Below are positions 1 through 8,952 of a stretch of 64,000 bases of DNA, piece by piece. Numbering within the stretch: position 1 is the stretch's first letter; each line of letters starts with the position of its first letter. The DNA comes from JAVXTH01 sp036642795. Its GTDB lineage: Bacteria; Bacillota_I; Bacilli_A; Erysipelotrichales; Erysipelotrichaceae. The stretch covers positions 68,637-132,636 of the forward strand of contig JAVXTH010000002.1 in NCBI GenBank assembly GCA_036642795.1. The letters run 5' to 3'. A program made the translations under genes and the position numbers. Below the pieces are notes generated by a model. That model searched no databases, had not been told where the DNA came from, and saw only the letters and a program-made list of their open reading frames with translations.

Positions 1-16
1 TTGTTAATTTTTTCAT
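1..16 (-). CDS. First codons of a minus-strand gene, probably oppA
   Basis: Only the start is inside the window: ATG at 16-14 followed by Lys-Lys-Leu-Thr, the usual basic beginning of a signal peptide. A strong ribosome binding site (TAAAGGAGAA on the minus strand, 21-30) precedes it. It begins 17 bases after the oppF stop, so it is the last visible member of the opp operon. By position it is probably the oligopeptide-binding lipoprotein OppA, the one Opp subunit otherwise missing here. The five visible codons cannot prove that. Confidence 0.55.
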
Positions 17-33
17 ACTGTTCTCCTTTAATT

Positions 34-1008
34 TTATTTTTCGTATAAGAAGCATGCTACCTGGCGCTTTCCTACATTTATCATGCTAGGACGCTCTTTC
101 GCACATCGTTCCGTCGCATTTGGACAACGTGTGCGGAATCGGCAACCGCTCGGTGGGTTGATTGGACTTGGTAATTCCCCTTCAAGTACAATCCTTTTTT
201 TGCTTTTCGCAATTTTTGGATCCGGTACTGGTACTGCTGAAAGCAGTGCTTTTGTATACGGATGCAAAGGGGTATGATAGACTTCATCACTTGGGCCAAT
301 CTCTACCATATTCCCAAGGTACATGACACCGATACGATCTGAGATATGCTTGACCATACTCAAATCGTGGGCAATGAACAGATACGAGATTCCCATCTCT
401 TTTTGAATTTTTTCAAGTAAATTAATTACTTGTGCTTGAATCGATACATCAAGTGCTGAAATCGGTTCATCACAAACAATAAATTTAGGATTCAAAGCGA
501 GAGTACGAGCTATTCCGATACGTTGACGTTGTCCACCTGAGAATTCATGTGGATAGCGGCGAATGTGATCGGCTTTTAACCCAACAATCTGTAACAGTTC
601 TCTAACGCGATCATCACGTTGAGCCCTGGTGTCGAAAATATGGTGTATATCCATTGGTTCCCTAATAATTTCACCAACTGTCATTCGTGAATTAAGGGAT
701 GCATAAGGATCTTGGAAAATCATTTGAACTTGTTCGCGGAACGAATTCAAATCCTTCCCTTTTATCTTAGTAATATCTTCACCGTTATATTCTATTGTTC
801 CATGAGTTGGTTCATAAATCTTAACAATGGTACGTCCTAATGTCGATTTACCACAGCCTGATTCACCAACTAAACCAAATGTTTCATTTCGGTTAATTGA
901 AAATGTAACACCATCAACTGCTTGTACTATTTGCTTTGGTGAGAAAATGCCTTTGGTAACATCGAAATAAGTTTTTAAATCGGTAACTTTTAAAATTTCA
1001 TCACTCAT
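34..1008 (-). CDS. oppF: Oligopeptide ABC transporter ATP-binding protein OppF
   Basis: ATPase subunit of an oligopeptide/dipeptide importer; it works on the cytoplasmic face with OppD to power uptake through OppBC. In the 324 residues one sees Walker A (GESGCGKST, about 48-56), the signature FSGGQ (156-160), Walker B ending in CDEP (about 179-182), and the C-terminal oligopeptide/dipeptide extension with a Cys-rich CRFRTRC segment near 290, which separates this family from other ABC ATPases. Length is typical. It overlaps the oppD stop by 4 bases, indicating translational coupling. OppF is preferred over DppF only because of the operon; substrate specificity cannot be read from sequence. Confidence 0.93.
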   Translation of the reverse strand: MSDEILKVTDLKTYFDVTKGIFSPKQIVQAVDGVTFSINRNETFGLVGESGCGKSTLGRTIVKIYEPTHGTIEYNGEDITKIKGKDLNSFREQVQMIFQDPYASLNSRMTVGEIIREPMDIHHIFDTRAQRDDRVRELLQIVGLKADHIRRYPHEFSGGQRQRIGIARTLALNPKFIVCDEPISALDVSIQAQVINLLEKIQKEMGISYLFIAHDLSMVKHISDRIGVMYLGNMVEIGPSDEVYHTPLHPYTKALLSAVPVPDPKIAKSKKRIVLEGELPSPINPPSGCRFRTRCPNATERCAKERPSMINVGKRQVACFLYEK

Positions 1009-2018
1009 TTTTTGTCCCTCACTTTCTTTGCCAAATCATTGTTTAACCAACAAGAACACACATGTGTATCAGAGAAAGTAGTTTCATCTGGCATAACATC
1101 TTTACAAATACGCATTGCTTTTTCACAACGATCCACAAATGGGCAACCCTTAGGTGGATCTAGTAAATCAGGAGGTGAACCTGGAATTGGTTTTAATTCC
1201 TTTTGTTCCTCTGCCTCAGGATTATGAATACAGCTTAACAATCCTAATGTATAAGGATGTTGCGCATTATAGAAGATTTCTTCATCGGTTCCGGTTTCAA
1301 CAATCTTACCACCGTACATAATCGCAATTCGATCACAGATACTAGCTACAACACCTAAATCATGAGTAATCATGATAATAGATGAATCAATTTCATTCTT
1401 TAAATCACCAATTAATTCTAATACCTGCGCTTGAATGGTAACATCAAGAGCGGTTGTTGGTTCATCTGCAATGATTACTTGTGGATTACAAGCAAGCGCC
1501 ATTGCGATGATAATACGTTGACGCATTCCTCCAGAAAATTGATGTGGATATTGATCAATACGTGATTCTGGTGAAGGAATACCAACTTTCCTCATTAAAT
1601 CAATTGCTTGAAGCCTTGCTTCTTTTTTACTTAAATTCGTATGATTTAAAATTGGTTCAATTAATTGTGTTTCAATTTTTAATACAGGATTTAAGAAAGT
1701 CATTGGATCTTGGAAGATCATTGCCATATCATTTCCACGAATTTTCTGCATTACTGCTTCATATTCTTTATTCGTTGAATAATCAAGTGGAGAAATTGGT
1801 TTTTCATTCAATAGAATTTCACCATTTACAACACTACCATTGGCAGCAAGTAATCCCATAACGGAGAACATTGCTTGGCTCTTTCCAGAACCAGACTCAC
1901 CAACAATTCCTAATACTTCTTTTTTATTTAAATATAATGAAATTCCACGAACCGCTTTTACAGCACCTTGTTCGGTTGAAAATTCAGTTGTTAAGTTCTT
2001 AATATCTAGTACTCTCAT
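1005..2018 (-). CDS. oppD: Oligopeptide ABC transporter ATP-binding protein OppD
   Basis: Second ATPase of the peptide importer. It carries Walker A (GESGSGKS, about residues 41-48), signature FSGGMRQR, Walker B IIADEPTTALD and the C-terminal Cys-containing extension (CPFVDRC) of the oligopeptide branch. I take the ATG at 2018 as the start, because the in-frame GTG two codons earlier lies right against a poor GGGG ribosome site; either start changes the protein by only two residues. The gene lies 15 bases after oppC and overlaps oppF by 4 bases. Pairing of two non-identical ATPases with two permeases is the normal Opp architecture. Confidence 0.93.
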   Translation of the reverse strand: MRVLDIKNLTTEFSTEQGAVKAVRGISLYLNKKEVLGIVGESGSGKSQAMFSVMGLLAANGSVVNGEILLNEKPISPLDYSTNKEYEAVMQKIRGNDMAMIFQDPMTFLNPVLKIETQLIEPILNHTNLSKKEARLQAIDLMRKVGIPSPESRIDQYPHQFSGGMRQRIIIAMALACNPQVIIADEPTTALDVTIQAQVLELIGDLKNEIDSSIIMITHDLGVVASICDRIAIMYGGKIVETGTDEEIFYNAQHPYTLGLLSCIHNPEAEEQKELKPIPGSPPDLLDPPKGCPFVDRCEKAMRICKDVMPDETTFSDTHVCSCWLNNDLAKKVRDKK

Positions 2019-2033
2019 ATGCACTTTACCCCA

Positions 2034-2957
2034 CTACTTCTTTTTCGGGTCAAGGGCATCGCCTAGACCATCACCGATGAAATTCAGTGATAACATTGTT
2101 AAACAAATTGCGGCAACTGGCCACAATACTTGGATTGGATAACTCTCAATAAATTGACGTGCGTCATTTGCTAAGGTTCCCCAAGATGCTTGTGGAGCTG
2201 AAATACCAATACCGATGAAACCTAAGAAGGCTTCGGTAAAGATAGCCGATGGTACCATTAAAGTAACGGATACGATAATGGGGCCCATACAGTTAATTAA
2301 TAAGTGTTTAAATAAGATACGTGATTTACTAGCACCTAAAACAAACGCTGCTAATGAAAATTCTTGTTCTTTTAATGTCATAACTTGCGTTCTAACTTGA
2401 CGTGCCATTCCAAGCCATGCACCAATCGAAATACCTAGTAAAATTGAAAACATACTAGTTCCAAAGATAAGTGAAATTAGAATAATATATAGTAAATCAG
2501 GTATTGAATAAATAATATCAACAATACGCATCATAATCATATCTACTTTTCCACCAACATAACCAGCGATACTACCATAAGCAACACCGATAACTAAGTT
2601 AATGGCAGCAGCCACAAATCCGATTGTTAAGGAAATTCGGGCACCACATGCAATACGTACAAAGATGTCACGGCCAAACTTATCGGTACCAAACCAATGC
2701 GCAGCACTTGGCATCAAGTTTTGAGCATTTAAATCTTGTCCATGATACGTGTATTGTGATAACATTGGCGCAAGAATTGCATATAAAATCATAATTGTTA
2801 AGAAAATCAAACCAGCAAGTGCTAATTTGTTCTTTTTGAAACGAGCCCAGGCATCTGCTAGATACGTTTTGGCTTCAACGGCAATTTGTTCATTGTTTTT
2901 TTCACTTTCAGGAAGTGGTTCAAACATTTCCGCTGTTAATTTTAATTTTTCTTCCAT
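2034..2957 (-). CDS. oppC: Oligopeptide ABC transporter permease OppC
   Basis: Inner-membrane permease subunit, 307 residues, with a long cytoplasmic N-terminus of about 45 residues before the first membrane helix, as is usual for OppC/DppC. Six hydrophobic segments are visible, and the EAA-type coupling loop appears as AAFVLGASKSRILFKHLL at about 205-222, the contact with the ATPases. The motif HWFGTDKFGRDIFVR near residue 87 is a hallmark of the OppC/DppC family. The ribosome binding site AGGAGG stands 7 bases before the ATG. It sits between oppB (11 bases upstream) and oppD, so the two permeases are made in tandem. Confidence 0.93.
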   Translation of the reverse strand: MEEKLKLTAEMFEPLPESEKNNEQIAVEAKTYLADAWARFKKNKLALAGLIFLTIMILYAILAPMLSQYTYHGQDLNAQNLMPSAAHWFGTDKFGRDIFVRIACGARISLTIGFVAAAINLVIGVAYGSIAGYVGGKVDMIMMRIVDIIYSIPDLLYIILISLIFGTSMFSILLGISIGAWLGMARQVRTQVMTLKEQEFSLAAFVLGASKSRILFKHLLINCMGPIIVSVTLMVPSAIFTEAFLGFIGIGISAPQASWGTLANDARQFIESYPIQVLWPVAAICLTMLSLNFIGDGLGDALDPKKK

Positions 2958-2968
2958 TACGTTTCCTC

Positions 2969-3892
2969 CTATTCGCCTAGTTTAATTCTTGGATCAATAA
3001 TTGCACTGATAACATCCGATGCTAGATTCAAAACAATAACCATTGAACCTAATAATATAGTAAGTGCCATAATCATTGGATAATCACGAGTACTAACTGA
3101 AGATACATATTCACTACCAATTCCTGGAATTGAGAAAATCGTTTCAACAATAAAGCTACCTGTTGTTAGGAAAGCAATCATTGGTCCAGCATAAGTAATA
3201 ACTGGTAACATAGCATTTTTAAGTGCATGTTTAAAAATAACCGCTTTAGGTGAAGAACCTTTTGATTTTGCCAATATCATGTAATCTTGTTTCATGACTT
3301 CCAACATCGATGATCTCGTTAATCTTGAAATCATTGAAATTGGATATAAGGCAAGCGCGGTTGCTGGCATAATATAATGTAATGGAGTTGCTAAACCAAC
3401 AATTGGTAGAACTCTTAACCATACACCTAGAGACAGCATCAATAATAATGCAATCAAGAAACTCGGCATACTTACACCAATCGTGGATACGAACATCACC
3501 ACATTATTAACCCATTTTCGTTTGGATAAGGCAGCTGCAACACCAAGCCCAATCCCCACAACAATCGCAATTACGAATGCCGTAAGTCCTAATTTAATCG
3601 TTACGGGTGCACTAGCAGCAACAATGTCTGATACATTAGTACCGATACGGCGATAGGAAGTTCCAAAATCACCTTGAATCGCATTTCCCATATAATTTTT
3701 GTATTGTTCTAATACTGGTTTATCTAAACCATAACTTGCGACCATCGCCGCTTGTGCTTCTTTACTAATAAACTTACCTTCACTCGCAAATGGTGATCCT
3801 GGCATTAGCTTCATTAAAAAGAAGGTTGTCGTTGCTAACACAAATAATGTGATAACTCCGATTAATAATCGTTTTCCTATATACTTAAGCAT
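2969..3892 (-). CDS. oppB: Oligopeptide ABC transporter permease OppB
   Basis: Permease partner of OppC, 307 residues. It begins with the typical short cytoplasmic lead (MLKYIGKRLL) running straight into the first membrane helix, has an extracytoplasmic loop with GSPFASEGK and an LDKP...QY motif, and a coupling loop near 215-235 (YMILAKSKGSSPKAVIFKH). The end DVISAIIDPRIKLGE is characteristic of OppB/DppB. GGAGG stands 6 bases before the ATG. It is the second gene of the operon, 14 bases after the M24 peptidase. Confidence 0.93.
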   Translation of the reverse strand: MLKYIGKRLLIGVITLFVLATTTFFLMKLMPGSPFASEGKFISKEAQAAMVASYGLDKPVLEQYKNYMGNAIQGDFGTSYRRIGTNVSDIVAASAPVTIKLGLTAFVIAIVVGIGLGVAAALSKRKWVNNVVMFVSTIGVSMPSFLIALLLMLSLGVWLRVLPIVGLATPLHYIMPATALALYPISMISRLTRSSMLEVMKQDYMILAKSKGSSPKAVIFKHALKNAMLPVITYAGPMIAFLTTGSFIVETIFSIPGIGSEYVSSVSTRDYPMIMALTILLGSMVIVLNLASDVISAIIDPRIKLGE

Positions 3893-3906
3893 AGTTTTCC
3901 TCCATT

Positions 3907-5097
3907 TTATTCTTTGATTAGAATTAGTTCTTGTTGCGGTGGTGTTAAAAATTTAGCTCCATCCTTGCATACAACAACATCTTCTTCTAACCCAACGTGA
4001 CCGCCGCTACATGTAATGCCTGGTTCAATCGTAAATACATTTCCTTGCATCAAAGGAACACGAATTAAATCATCCCGGTTATAACGTGGCTTTGCAGGTC
4101 CTAATACACTTCCACCATCATGTGCCTCACGACCCATTTGATGACCTGTCGCAAATCCCCATTCATCATAGCCTAAACTCGTAATGTAGTTTCTTGCGAA
4201 CGTATCAACTTCAATCCCAGTCACACCTGGTTTCATCATTGCTGCCGTTTTTAAGATTCCATCACGCACTGCATAGAATGCATCTTTGATATCTTGAGGA
4301 GCATCGCTCTCTCCATCTTTTAAGACATAGTACATCCGTTGTAAATCACAACTGTACTCATCTACTTTAACGCCAAAATCAATATTGACCAAATGGCCTT
4401 TCTTAATTACAACATCGGGTGCTCCCATATGCCCAACCGGACAATTTGGACCACTGAATACACCTGGATTACAAGATTTACTCCATGCATATCCCATGTT
4501 GGCATCATCTACCTGTTTTTGGAAAAAAGCAAACACCGCTTGCGCATTCACTCCATCTTTAATCACATGAGCTGCCGCTTGAAATATTTCTTCGGCTTTT
4601 TCACAAGCTTTTGTTATCTTCTTTAATTCCCAATCCGATTTACAACCACGAACAATATTAACAATTGGTTTCGCACTTACAATTTTACCTTGAAATCCTG
4701 CGATAGTAAACCCTTCTTTTAAATGATCGTAAGTTCCACAACTTAAACCATCACTACTAGGATCATTTTCACTGAAATCTAAAGCAATCGTTTTTGGCTG
4801 AACCGATTTAATTAATTCACCTATCGTTTCCGAAAAAGAAACAGGATAATCAATGACTTCCTTAAATATTCCTGTGTTTATATAACCGTTCTTATCAATC
4901 GGTGAACAAATTGCATAAGCACTTTTATCTTTCATAAATACAAGTGCTGTTTCACCTATAAATTCATGATCACTTATCACTGGCAAAATAGGTTCTGATA
5001 TCGTTCCGGATTCTTGACCAGCAATAATCCACATATCAATATTTTGCTCATTTAGTGCTTGATAAGCAAGTTCTAATTTTTCTTTATAAAAAGCCAT
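3907..5097 (-). CDS. M24-family metallopeptidase (Xaa-Pro aminopeptidase-like), first gene of the opp operon
   Basis: A 396-residue creatinase/prolidase-fold protein of the M24 family. The N-terminal domain runs to about residue 160. The C-terminal pita-bread domain shows the expected dinuclear metal ligands: Asp in NIDFGV, Asp in YSCDLQRM, His in GHQMGREAH, Glu in FTIEPGI and Glu in GLEEDVV. The family removes N-terminal residues before proline or splits Xaa-Pro dipeptides. I start it at the ATG at 5097, not an upstream ATG, because GAAAGGGTG lies at the right distance from this one. Placed first in a peptide-import operon, it presumably digests imported peptides in the cytoplasm. Exact substrate unknown. 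Confidence 0.88.
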   Translation of the reverse strand: MAFYKEKLELAYQALNEQNIDMWIIAGQESGTISEPILPVISDHEFIGETALVFMKDKSAYAICSPIDKNGYINTGIFKEVIDYPVSFSETIGELIKSVQPKTIALDFSENDPSSDGLSCGTYDHLKEGFTIAGFQGKIVSAKPIVNIVRGCKSDWELKKITKACEKAEEIFQAAAHVIKDGVNAQAVFAFFQKQVDDANMGYAWSKSCNPGVFSGPNCPVGHMGAPDVVIKKGHLVNIDFGVKVDEYSCDLQRMYYVLKDGESDAPQDIKDAFYAVRDGILKTAAMMKPGVTGIEVDTFARNYITSLGYDEWGFATGHQMGREAHDGGSVLGPAKPRYNRDDLIRVPLMQGNVFTIEPGITCSGGHVGLEEDVVVCKDGAKFLTPPQQELILIKE

Positions 5098-5133
5098 TAT
5101 TTTAAGCACCCTTTCTCTATCGAAATTACTATA

Positions 5134-5162
5134 AGAATACAATAATTTTCACATTTTTACAA
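5134..5162 (-). promoter_or_regulatory. Sigma-A-type promoter of the M24-opp operon
   Basis: On the minus strand a -35 box TTGTAA (5157-5162) and a -10 box TATTCT (5134-5139) are separated by exactly 17 bases. The predicted start lies near 5127, about 30 bases before the ATG at 5097. No operator-like palindrome is obvious next to it. Confidence 0.55.
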
Positions 5163-5309
5163 GCCTTTTTGAAACATTTTGCGATATTTTCTTGTAAAAT
5201 TATGTAAACAATTGCTTTATTATTTCACAGATTCATTTTTTATCTTTTTAAAATATTTGTTAGCACAATTAAATTAAACGTTTCCTACCCTTACTTGCTT
5301 TCTTTCACC

Positions 5310-6890
5310 TTATCTTGATTCAATTTTGTTACGTTTATTTTTATACATTGCTTCATCTGCATGTTCCATTAATTCATTCGTGTTTTTAAAATCTGAGAAC
5401 GTTGCCATACCATATGAAATACCTATTTCATATGGTAAATGATTAAACTCTATTTTTTTCTTAAATTCACATTCAATTTGTTCCATTTTAATCGCTACTT
5501 TATTTTCACCTGTATGCATAACAATCATAAACTCATCGCCACCTAGTCTAGCTACAAATTCATGAACATTAACACAATTCGTTAGCTTGATAGCTACTGC
5601 TTTCAATAACTCATCGCCTGCTTTATGACCATAGAGATCATTCACATGTTTAAAGTTATCTAAATCTAAAAAGATACAGGAAAAATCATTTCCATTTTTA
5701 TGATAATCTTCTTCAAATAATTGTATCGCTTCAAAGAAACGACGACGGTTTGGTAAACCGGTAAGTAAATCATTATAAGATAATTTTTGATATTCATTTG
5801 CTAGGGCTTCAAACTTTTTCCGTTCAATGATTAATTCTTCTTGCATTTTCATTTGTTTGCTCACATCTTGGCAAGAAAGAATATAACATAAAAAACTATT
5901 ATGAAGATCCGAAGCCATTGAAATAGAAACTAACATATTTCTTATTTCGCCATCTTTCGTCATCATATCTGTTTCTATATTAACGGTATCGTTGGTATTA
6001 CTCATTTGATTTATTTCAAAGTTTTTACATAATAAATGTTTAAAATCACTTCCAATCAGCTCATTCATATTATAACCTAAAAGTGTTCCAACCGCTTTAT
6101 TATATTTAAATATTTCGTAATTTTCATCAATGACAAAAATCAAGTTATTACTTGTTTGTAGAATATCATCCGAAGAAATAACCAAATTAATATTAAATAT
6201 ATCATAACGATAGATTAGTATAAAATAGCCAATTCCAAATATAACCGTGATTACATTTGCAATCGCTGGAATCATTTGATTGGTAAGTGGTATTACAATA
6301 TCCGTTAACATGCCACATCCAATCGTAACAAAATCAAGAATAATAAACTTCAATGCCATTTCTATTTTCAATTTATGTTTTACTGATTTTGCCCAACCCC
6401 ATAACAACCAAAAAGCAAAAGAAAAATAAGAAACAACGTAAATGAGATAGAGCCATAACGATAAAGAAGTAATAGAATTTTGATAAGTCCAACCCCATCC
6501 ACTCGTGGAAGCAACAATGCTTTGAGCTAAGGAAGTCGTTGGTGTAAATAAGTTTATAGCAATTAATAAGATCATTGGTAAAAAGAATAAAAACTTTTTA
6601 AAGATCGTATTCAATTTCTGATCATATTTTGTCAAAGCTAAAAAATAATAAGTTGTGAAAGCAACAAAACCACACCAACCAAGGGAACCTAGCTTATGCC
6701 AGAACATTGCTTGAGATGCAGTAGCTGAAGCAAAGAAAAACGAATTACAAAAAGACCACCAACCTAAAGAGATTAAAACTGCGCCTCCCGATCGATTCAT
6801 TATACTCTTTCGTTCTGCATTAATTACAAACCCAGCACCAATAAAAAAAGCGGTGTAAATGATAATGGATATGATGGATAATATATTCAT
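5310..6890 (-). CDS. Membrane-bound diguanylate cyclase (7TM-PAS-GGDEF)
   Basis: Predicted to make cyclic di-GMP from GTP at the membrane. The first 230 or so residues form about seven hydrophobic helices like the N-terminal 7TM region of some histidine kinases. A PAS domain follows (about 245-365, with NNLIFVIDENYEIFKYN), then a GGDEF domain whose active site reads ARLGGDEFMIV. The domain start has DLLTGLPNRRRF and the metal site FLDLDNFKHVND. I see no RxxD inhibitory site five residues before GGDEF, so product inhibition by that route looks absent. The start is the ATG at 6890, since the earlier GTG is part of the ribosome site AGAGGTG. No PilZ or EAL partner is in the window. Confidence 0.88.
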   Translation of the reverse strand: MNILSIISIIIYTAFFIGAGFVINAERKSIMNRSGGAVLISLGWWSFCNSFFFASATASQAMFWHKLGSLGWCGFVAFTTYYFLALTKYDQKLNTIFKKFLFFLPMILLIAINLFTPTTSLAQSIVASTSGWGWTYQNSITSLSLWLYLIYVVSYFSFAFWLLWGWAKSVKHKLKIEMALKFIILDFVTIGCGMLTDIVIPLTNQMIPAIANVITVIFGIGYFILIYRYDIFNINLVISSDDILQTSNNLIFVIDENYEIFKYNKAVGTLLGYNMNELIGSDFKHLLCKNFEINQMSNTNDTVNIETDMMTKDGEIRNMLVSISMASDLHNSFLCYILSCQDVSKQMKMQEELIIERKKFEALANEYQKLSYNDLLTGLPNRRRFFEAIQLFEEDYHKNGNDFSCIFLDLDNFKHVNDLYGHKAGDELLKAVAIKLTNCVNVHEFVARLGGDEFMIVMHTGENKVAIKMEQIECEFKKKIEFNHLPYEIGISYGMATFSDFKNTNELMEHADEAMYKNKRNKIESR

Positions 6891-7013
6891 AATTTGCACC
6901 TCTTTCTTTCATTTTATACATTGTTGTTTTAAAAAGTCGATGAAGCAATTCTACCATACTACCAGGCAATTGTCATATATAATTATTTATCACTCGAGGC
7001 AATTAATATTATC

Positions 7014-7862
7014 TTATAAGATCCAATCAATTCCCTGTTTTTTTAGTAAAGCGACAAATTCATCACGGCCTTCTAACATTTCATCGGCACAATAGTGTAA
7101 CCCAAAACGATATTGTGCATAGTTCACTACATTTGTTCGTTCCATTTCAGCTAAGCACTCATTTGCATAAGCTTCACCGTTCACCTTTTGCGCTACTTTC
7201 ACAATATTGTCTTTCATCCGTTGATTTAATGGTCGATCACAATTAGCATACTTTTTGTCGTACATTGCTTTTACTTCTTCATCACGATAATCATGATAAT
7301 AAGATTCATGTAAAATATCCTTCACAGTTAATTTTGTACTAGGTGTTATTGCTTGATCTGGATAACCAACGCTTAATAACACAATCGGAAATACTCCATA
7401 AGGAAGCTTACAGTAATCAATTAGTTTTTCTGCACATTCAACTGTAGTTCCAATATAACATGAGCCTAGTTCATAAGCATCCGCTGCTAAAGCCATATTT
7501 TGTGCACAGATAATTACATCTTCAAAAATGACCCAAAAATGATTATAACTATGATTCGCACTAAATGGTGCTTTTGATAATTCGGCCCATTTCTTTAAAC
7601 GATTAAAGTCCATACAGAATAAAAAGTTTTCTGCTGCATGAGCAACAAAACCTTGCATCGAAGCATCTTTCGTTAAAAATTCTTTATCTGAATCACTTGA
7701 TAAACGAATAATTGAAAAAGGTTGTAAATTCCCAGCACTTGCCCCACGAACGCCACATTCTAATAAATCTTGAACGATTGCTTCTGGGATTGCTTTATCT
7801 TTAAATTTGCGAATACTAGAGCGTTTTTTTAATAAGTTTAAAGTTTCTTGTTTAACTGTCAT
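7014..7862 (-). CDS. Nitroreductase-family FMN oxidoreductase
   Basis: Protein of 282 residues of the nitroreductase superfamily: FMN-phosphate contact region KRSSIRKFKDK at about 12-22, ASAGNLQPFS near 42-51, a middle FEDVIICAQNMALAADAYELG helix, and GSCYIG where the flavin is usually held. Such enzymes use NAD(P)H to reduce nitro groups, quinones or flavin. At 282 residues it is longer than the 200-residue core, with a C-terminal extension after about 205. GAGGAGG precedes the ATG. It is transcribed divergently from the lipid kinase. Physiological substrate unknown. Confidence 0.85.
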   Translation of the reverse strand: MTVKQETLNLLKKRSSIRKFKDKAIPEAIVQDLLECGVRGASAGNLQPFSIIRLSSDSDKEFLTKDASMQGFVAHAAENFLFCMDFNRLKKWAELSKAPFSANHSYNHFWVIFEDVIICAQNMALAADAYELGSCYIGTTVECAEKLIDYCKLPYGVFPIVLLSVGYPDQAITPSTKLTVKDILHESYYHDYRDEEVKAMYDKKYANCDRPLNQRMKDNIVKVAQKVNGEAYANECLAEMERTNVVNYAQYRFGLHYCADEMLEGRDEFVALLKKQGIDWIL

Positions 7863-7942
7863 AATTTGAATCCTCCTCTTTATCTTATTATATTATAATT
7901 TCAAATTAAAATAAGTAAAGATATAAGAAATTAAATTATAAA

Positions 7943-7971
7943 TTCACAAGCATAATAAATTAAGTTATAAT
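7943..7971 (+). promoter_or_regulatory. Strong promoter placed for a leaderless transcript
   Basis: TTCACA (7943-7948) and a perfect TATAAT (7966-7971) are spaced by 17 bases. The -10 ends only 6 bases before the ATG of the following gene at 7978, so transcription should start at or next to the start codon. No GGAGG-like site lies between them, unlike nearly every other gene here. Confidence 0.6.
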
Positions 7972-7977
7972 ACTTCT

Positions 7978-8886
7978 ATGAGACATATATTTATCGTGAA
8001 TCCAACGGCTGGAAAATATGATCAAAGTAAAGATGTGCAAGCTCGTATTGAACTTGCTTTTTCTAGTTGTGAAATAGATGAGCCTTATGAGCTCTATATA
8101 TCGAAGTATCCACAAGATGCAACGCATTATGTACGCAAACAAGCAATGAGTGGTGAAGCCATTCGCTTTTATGCATGTGGAGGCGATGGTACTTTAAATG
8201 AAGTTCTAAATGGAATTGGCAATGCTTCCAATTGTTCTTTAGCAATTATTCCCATTGGCACTGGGAATGATTTTATTAAAAACTTTCAAGAATATCAAGA
8301 AAGTGATTTTTTAAATATTGAGGCACAGATCAAAGGCAAGGAAAGTAAAATTGACGTCTTGGAAATTAATGGTATGTTAAGTATTAATTTAATCTCCAGT
8401 GGCCTTGATTCAGCGATTGCTACCAACGTATCCAAGTTTAAACGACTTCCTTTGATCAGTGGAAATAATGCTTATAATTTATCTTTGATTTATTGTTTCT
8501 TCACTTCATTATATCATCGCTTCGCCTTTAACATTGACGATGAACATTATGCGGAAGATAATTATATCTTTGCGGTAGCTGCCAATGGAACATGTTACGG
8601 CGGTGGCTATCATGCTGCTCCCCTTGCCGATATTCAAGATGGTTTTATTGATATTGTCTGTGTTAAAAAAGTAAATCGTTTCCGTGTTTTAAATCTAGTG
8701 AACACCTACAAAGCGGGTGAACATTTAGATTTAAAAGATATTGTCATTTATAAACAAGCTAAACAGTTTCAATTGTTTGGCGATAAACCTTTTTTAATGA
8801 ATATTGATGGGGAAATAAAAAATATAAAAAATCCTACCATTAAGATATTACCTCAATATTTATCTTTATCTCTACCAAAAAAATGA
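7978..8886 (+). CDS. Diacylglycerol/lipid kinase family protein
   Basis: A 302-residue member of the DagK/YegS/LCB5 lipid kinase family, which phosphorylates diacylglycerol or related lipids using ATP at the membrane surface. Diagnostic motifs are NPTAGK at about 8-13, GGDGTLNEVLNGI near 65-77 and PIGTGNDF near 91-98; the C-terminal half contains GGGYHAAPLADIQDG, also a family hallmark. Length matches B. subtilis DgkB-like proteins. The start codon has no ribosome binding site but is 6 bases after a consensus -10 box, suggesting a leaderless message. Undecaprenol-type or other lipid specificity cannot be decided. Confidence 0.88.
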   Translation: MRHIFIVNPTAGKYDQSKDVQARIELAFSSCEIDEPYELYISKYPQDATHYVRKQAMSGEAIRFYACGGDGTLNEVLNGIGNASNCSLAIIPIGTGNDFIKNFQEYQESDFLNIEAQIKGKESKIDVLEINGMLSINLISSGLDSAIATNVSKFKRLPLISGNNAYNLSLIYCFFTSLYHRFAFNIDDEHYAEDNYIFAVAANGTCYGGGYHAAPLADIQDGFIDIVCVKKVNRFRVLNLVNTYKAGEHLDLKDIVIYKQAKQFQLFGDKPFLMNIDGEIKNIKNPTIKILPQYLSLSLPKK

Positions 8887-8952
8887 ATCATGAATAAAAC
8901 CCAAACCAAAATCATGCCTTCCCATATAATAGAAAGGAAAGGATGATGAAGT

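Noticed and set aside
1544..1861. Long open frame on the plus strand inside oppD
   Set aside because: It is antisense to a clear ATPase gene, has no ribosome site and no recognisable domain; it reflects codon bias of the minus-strand gene.
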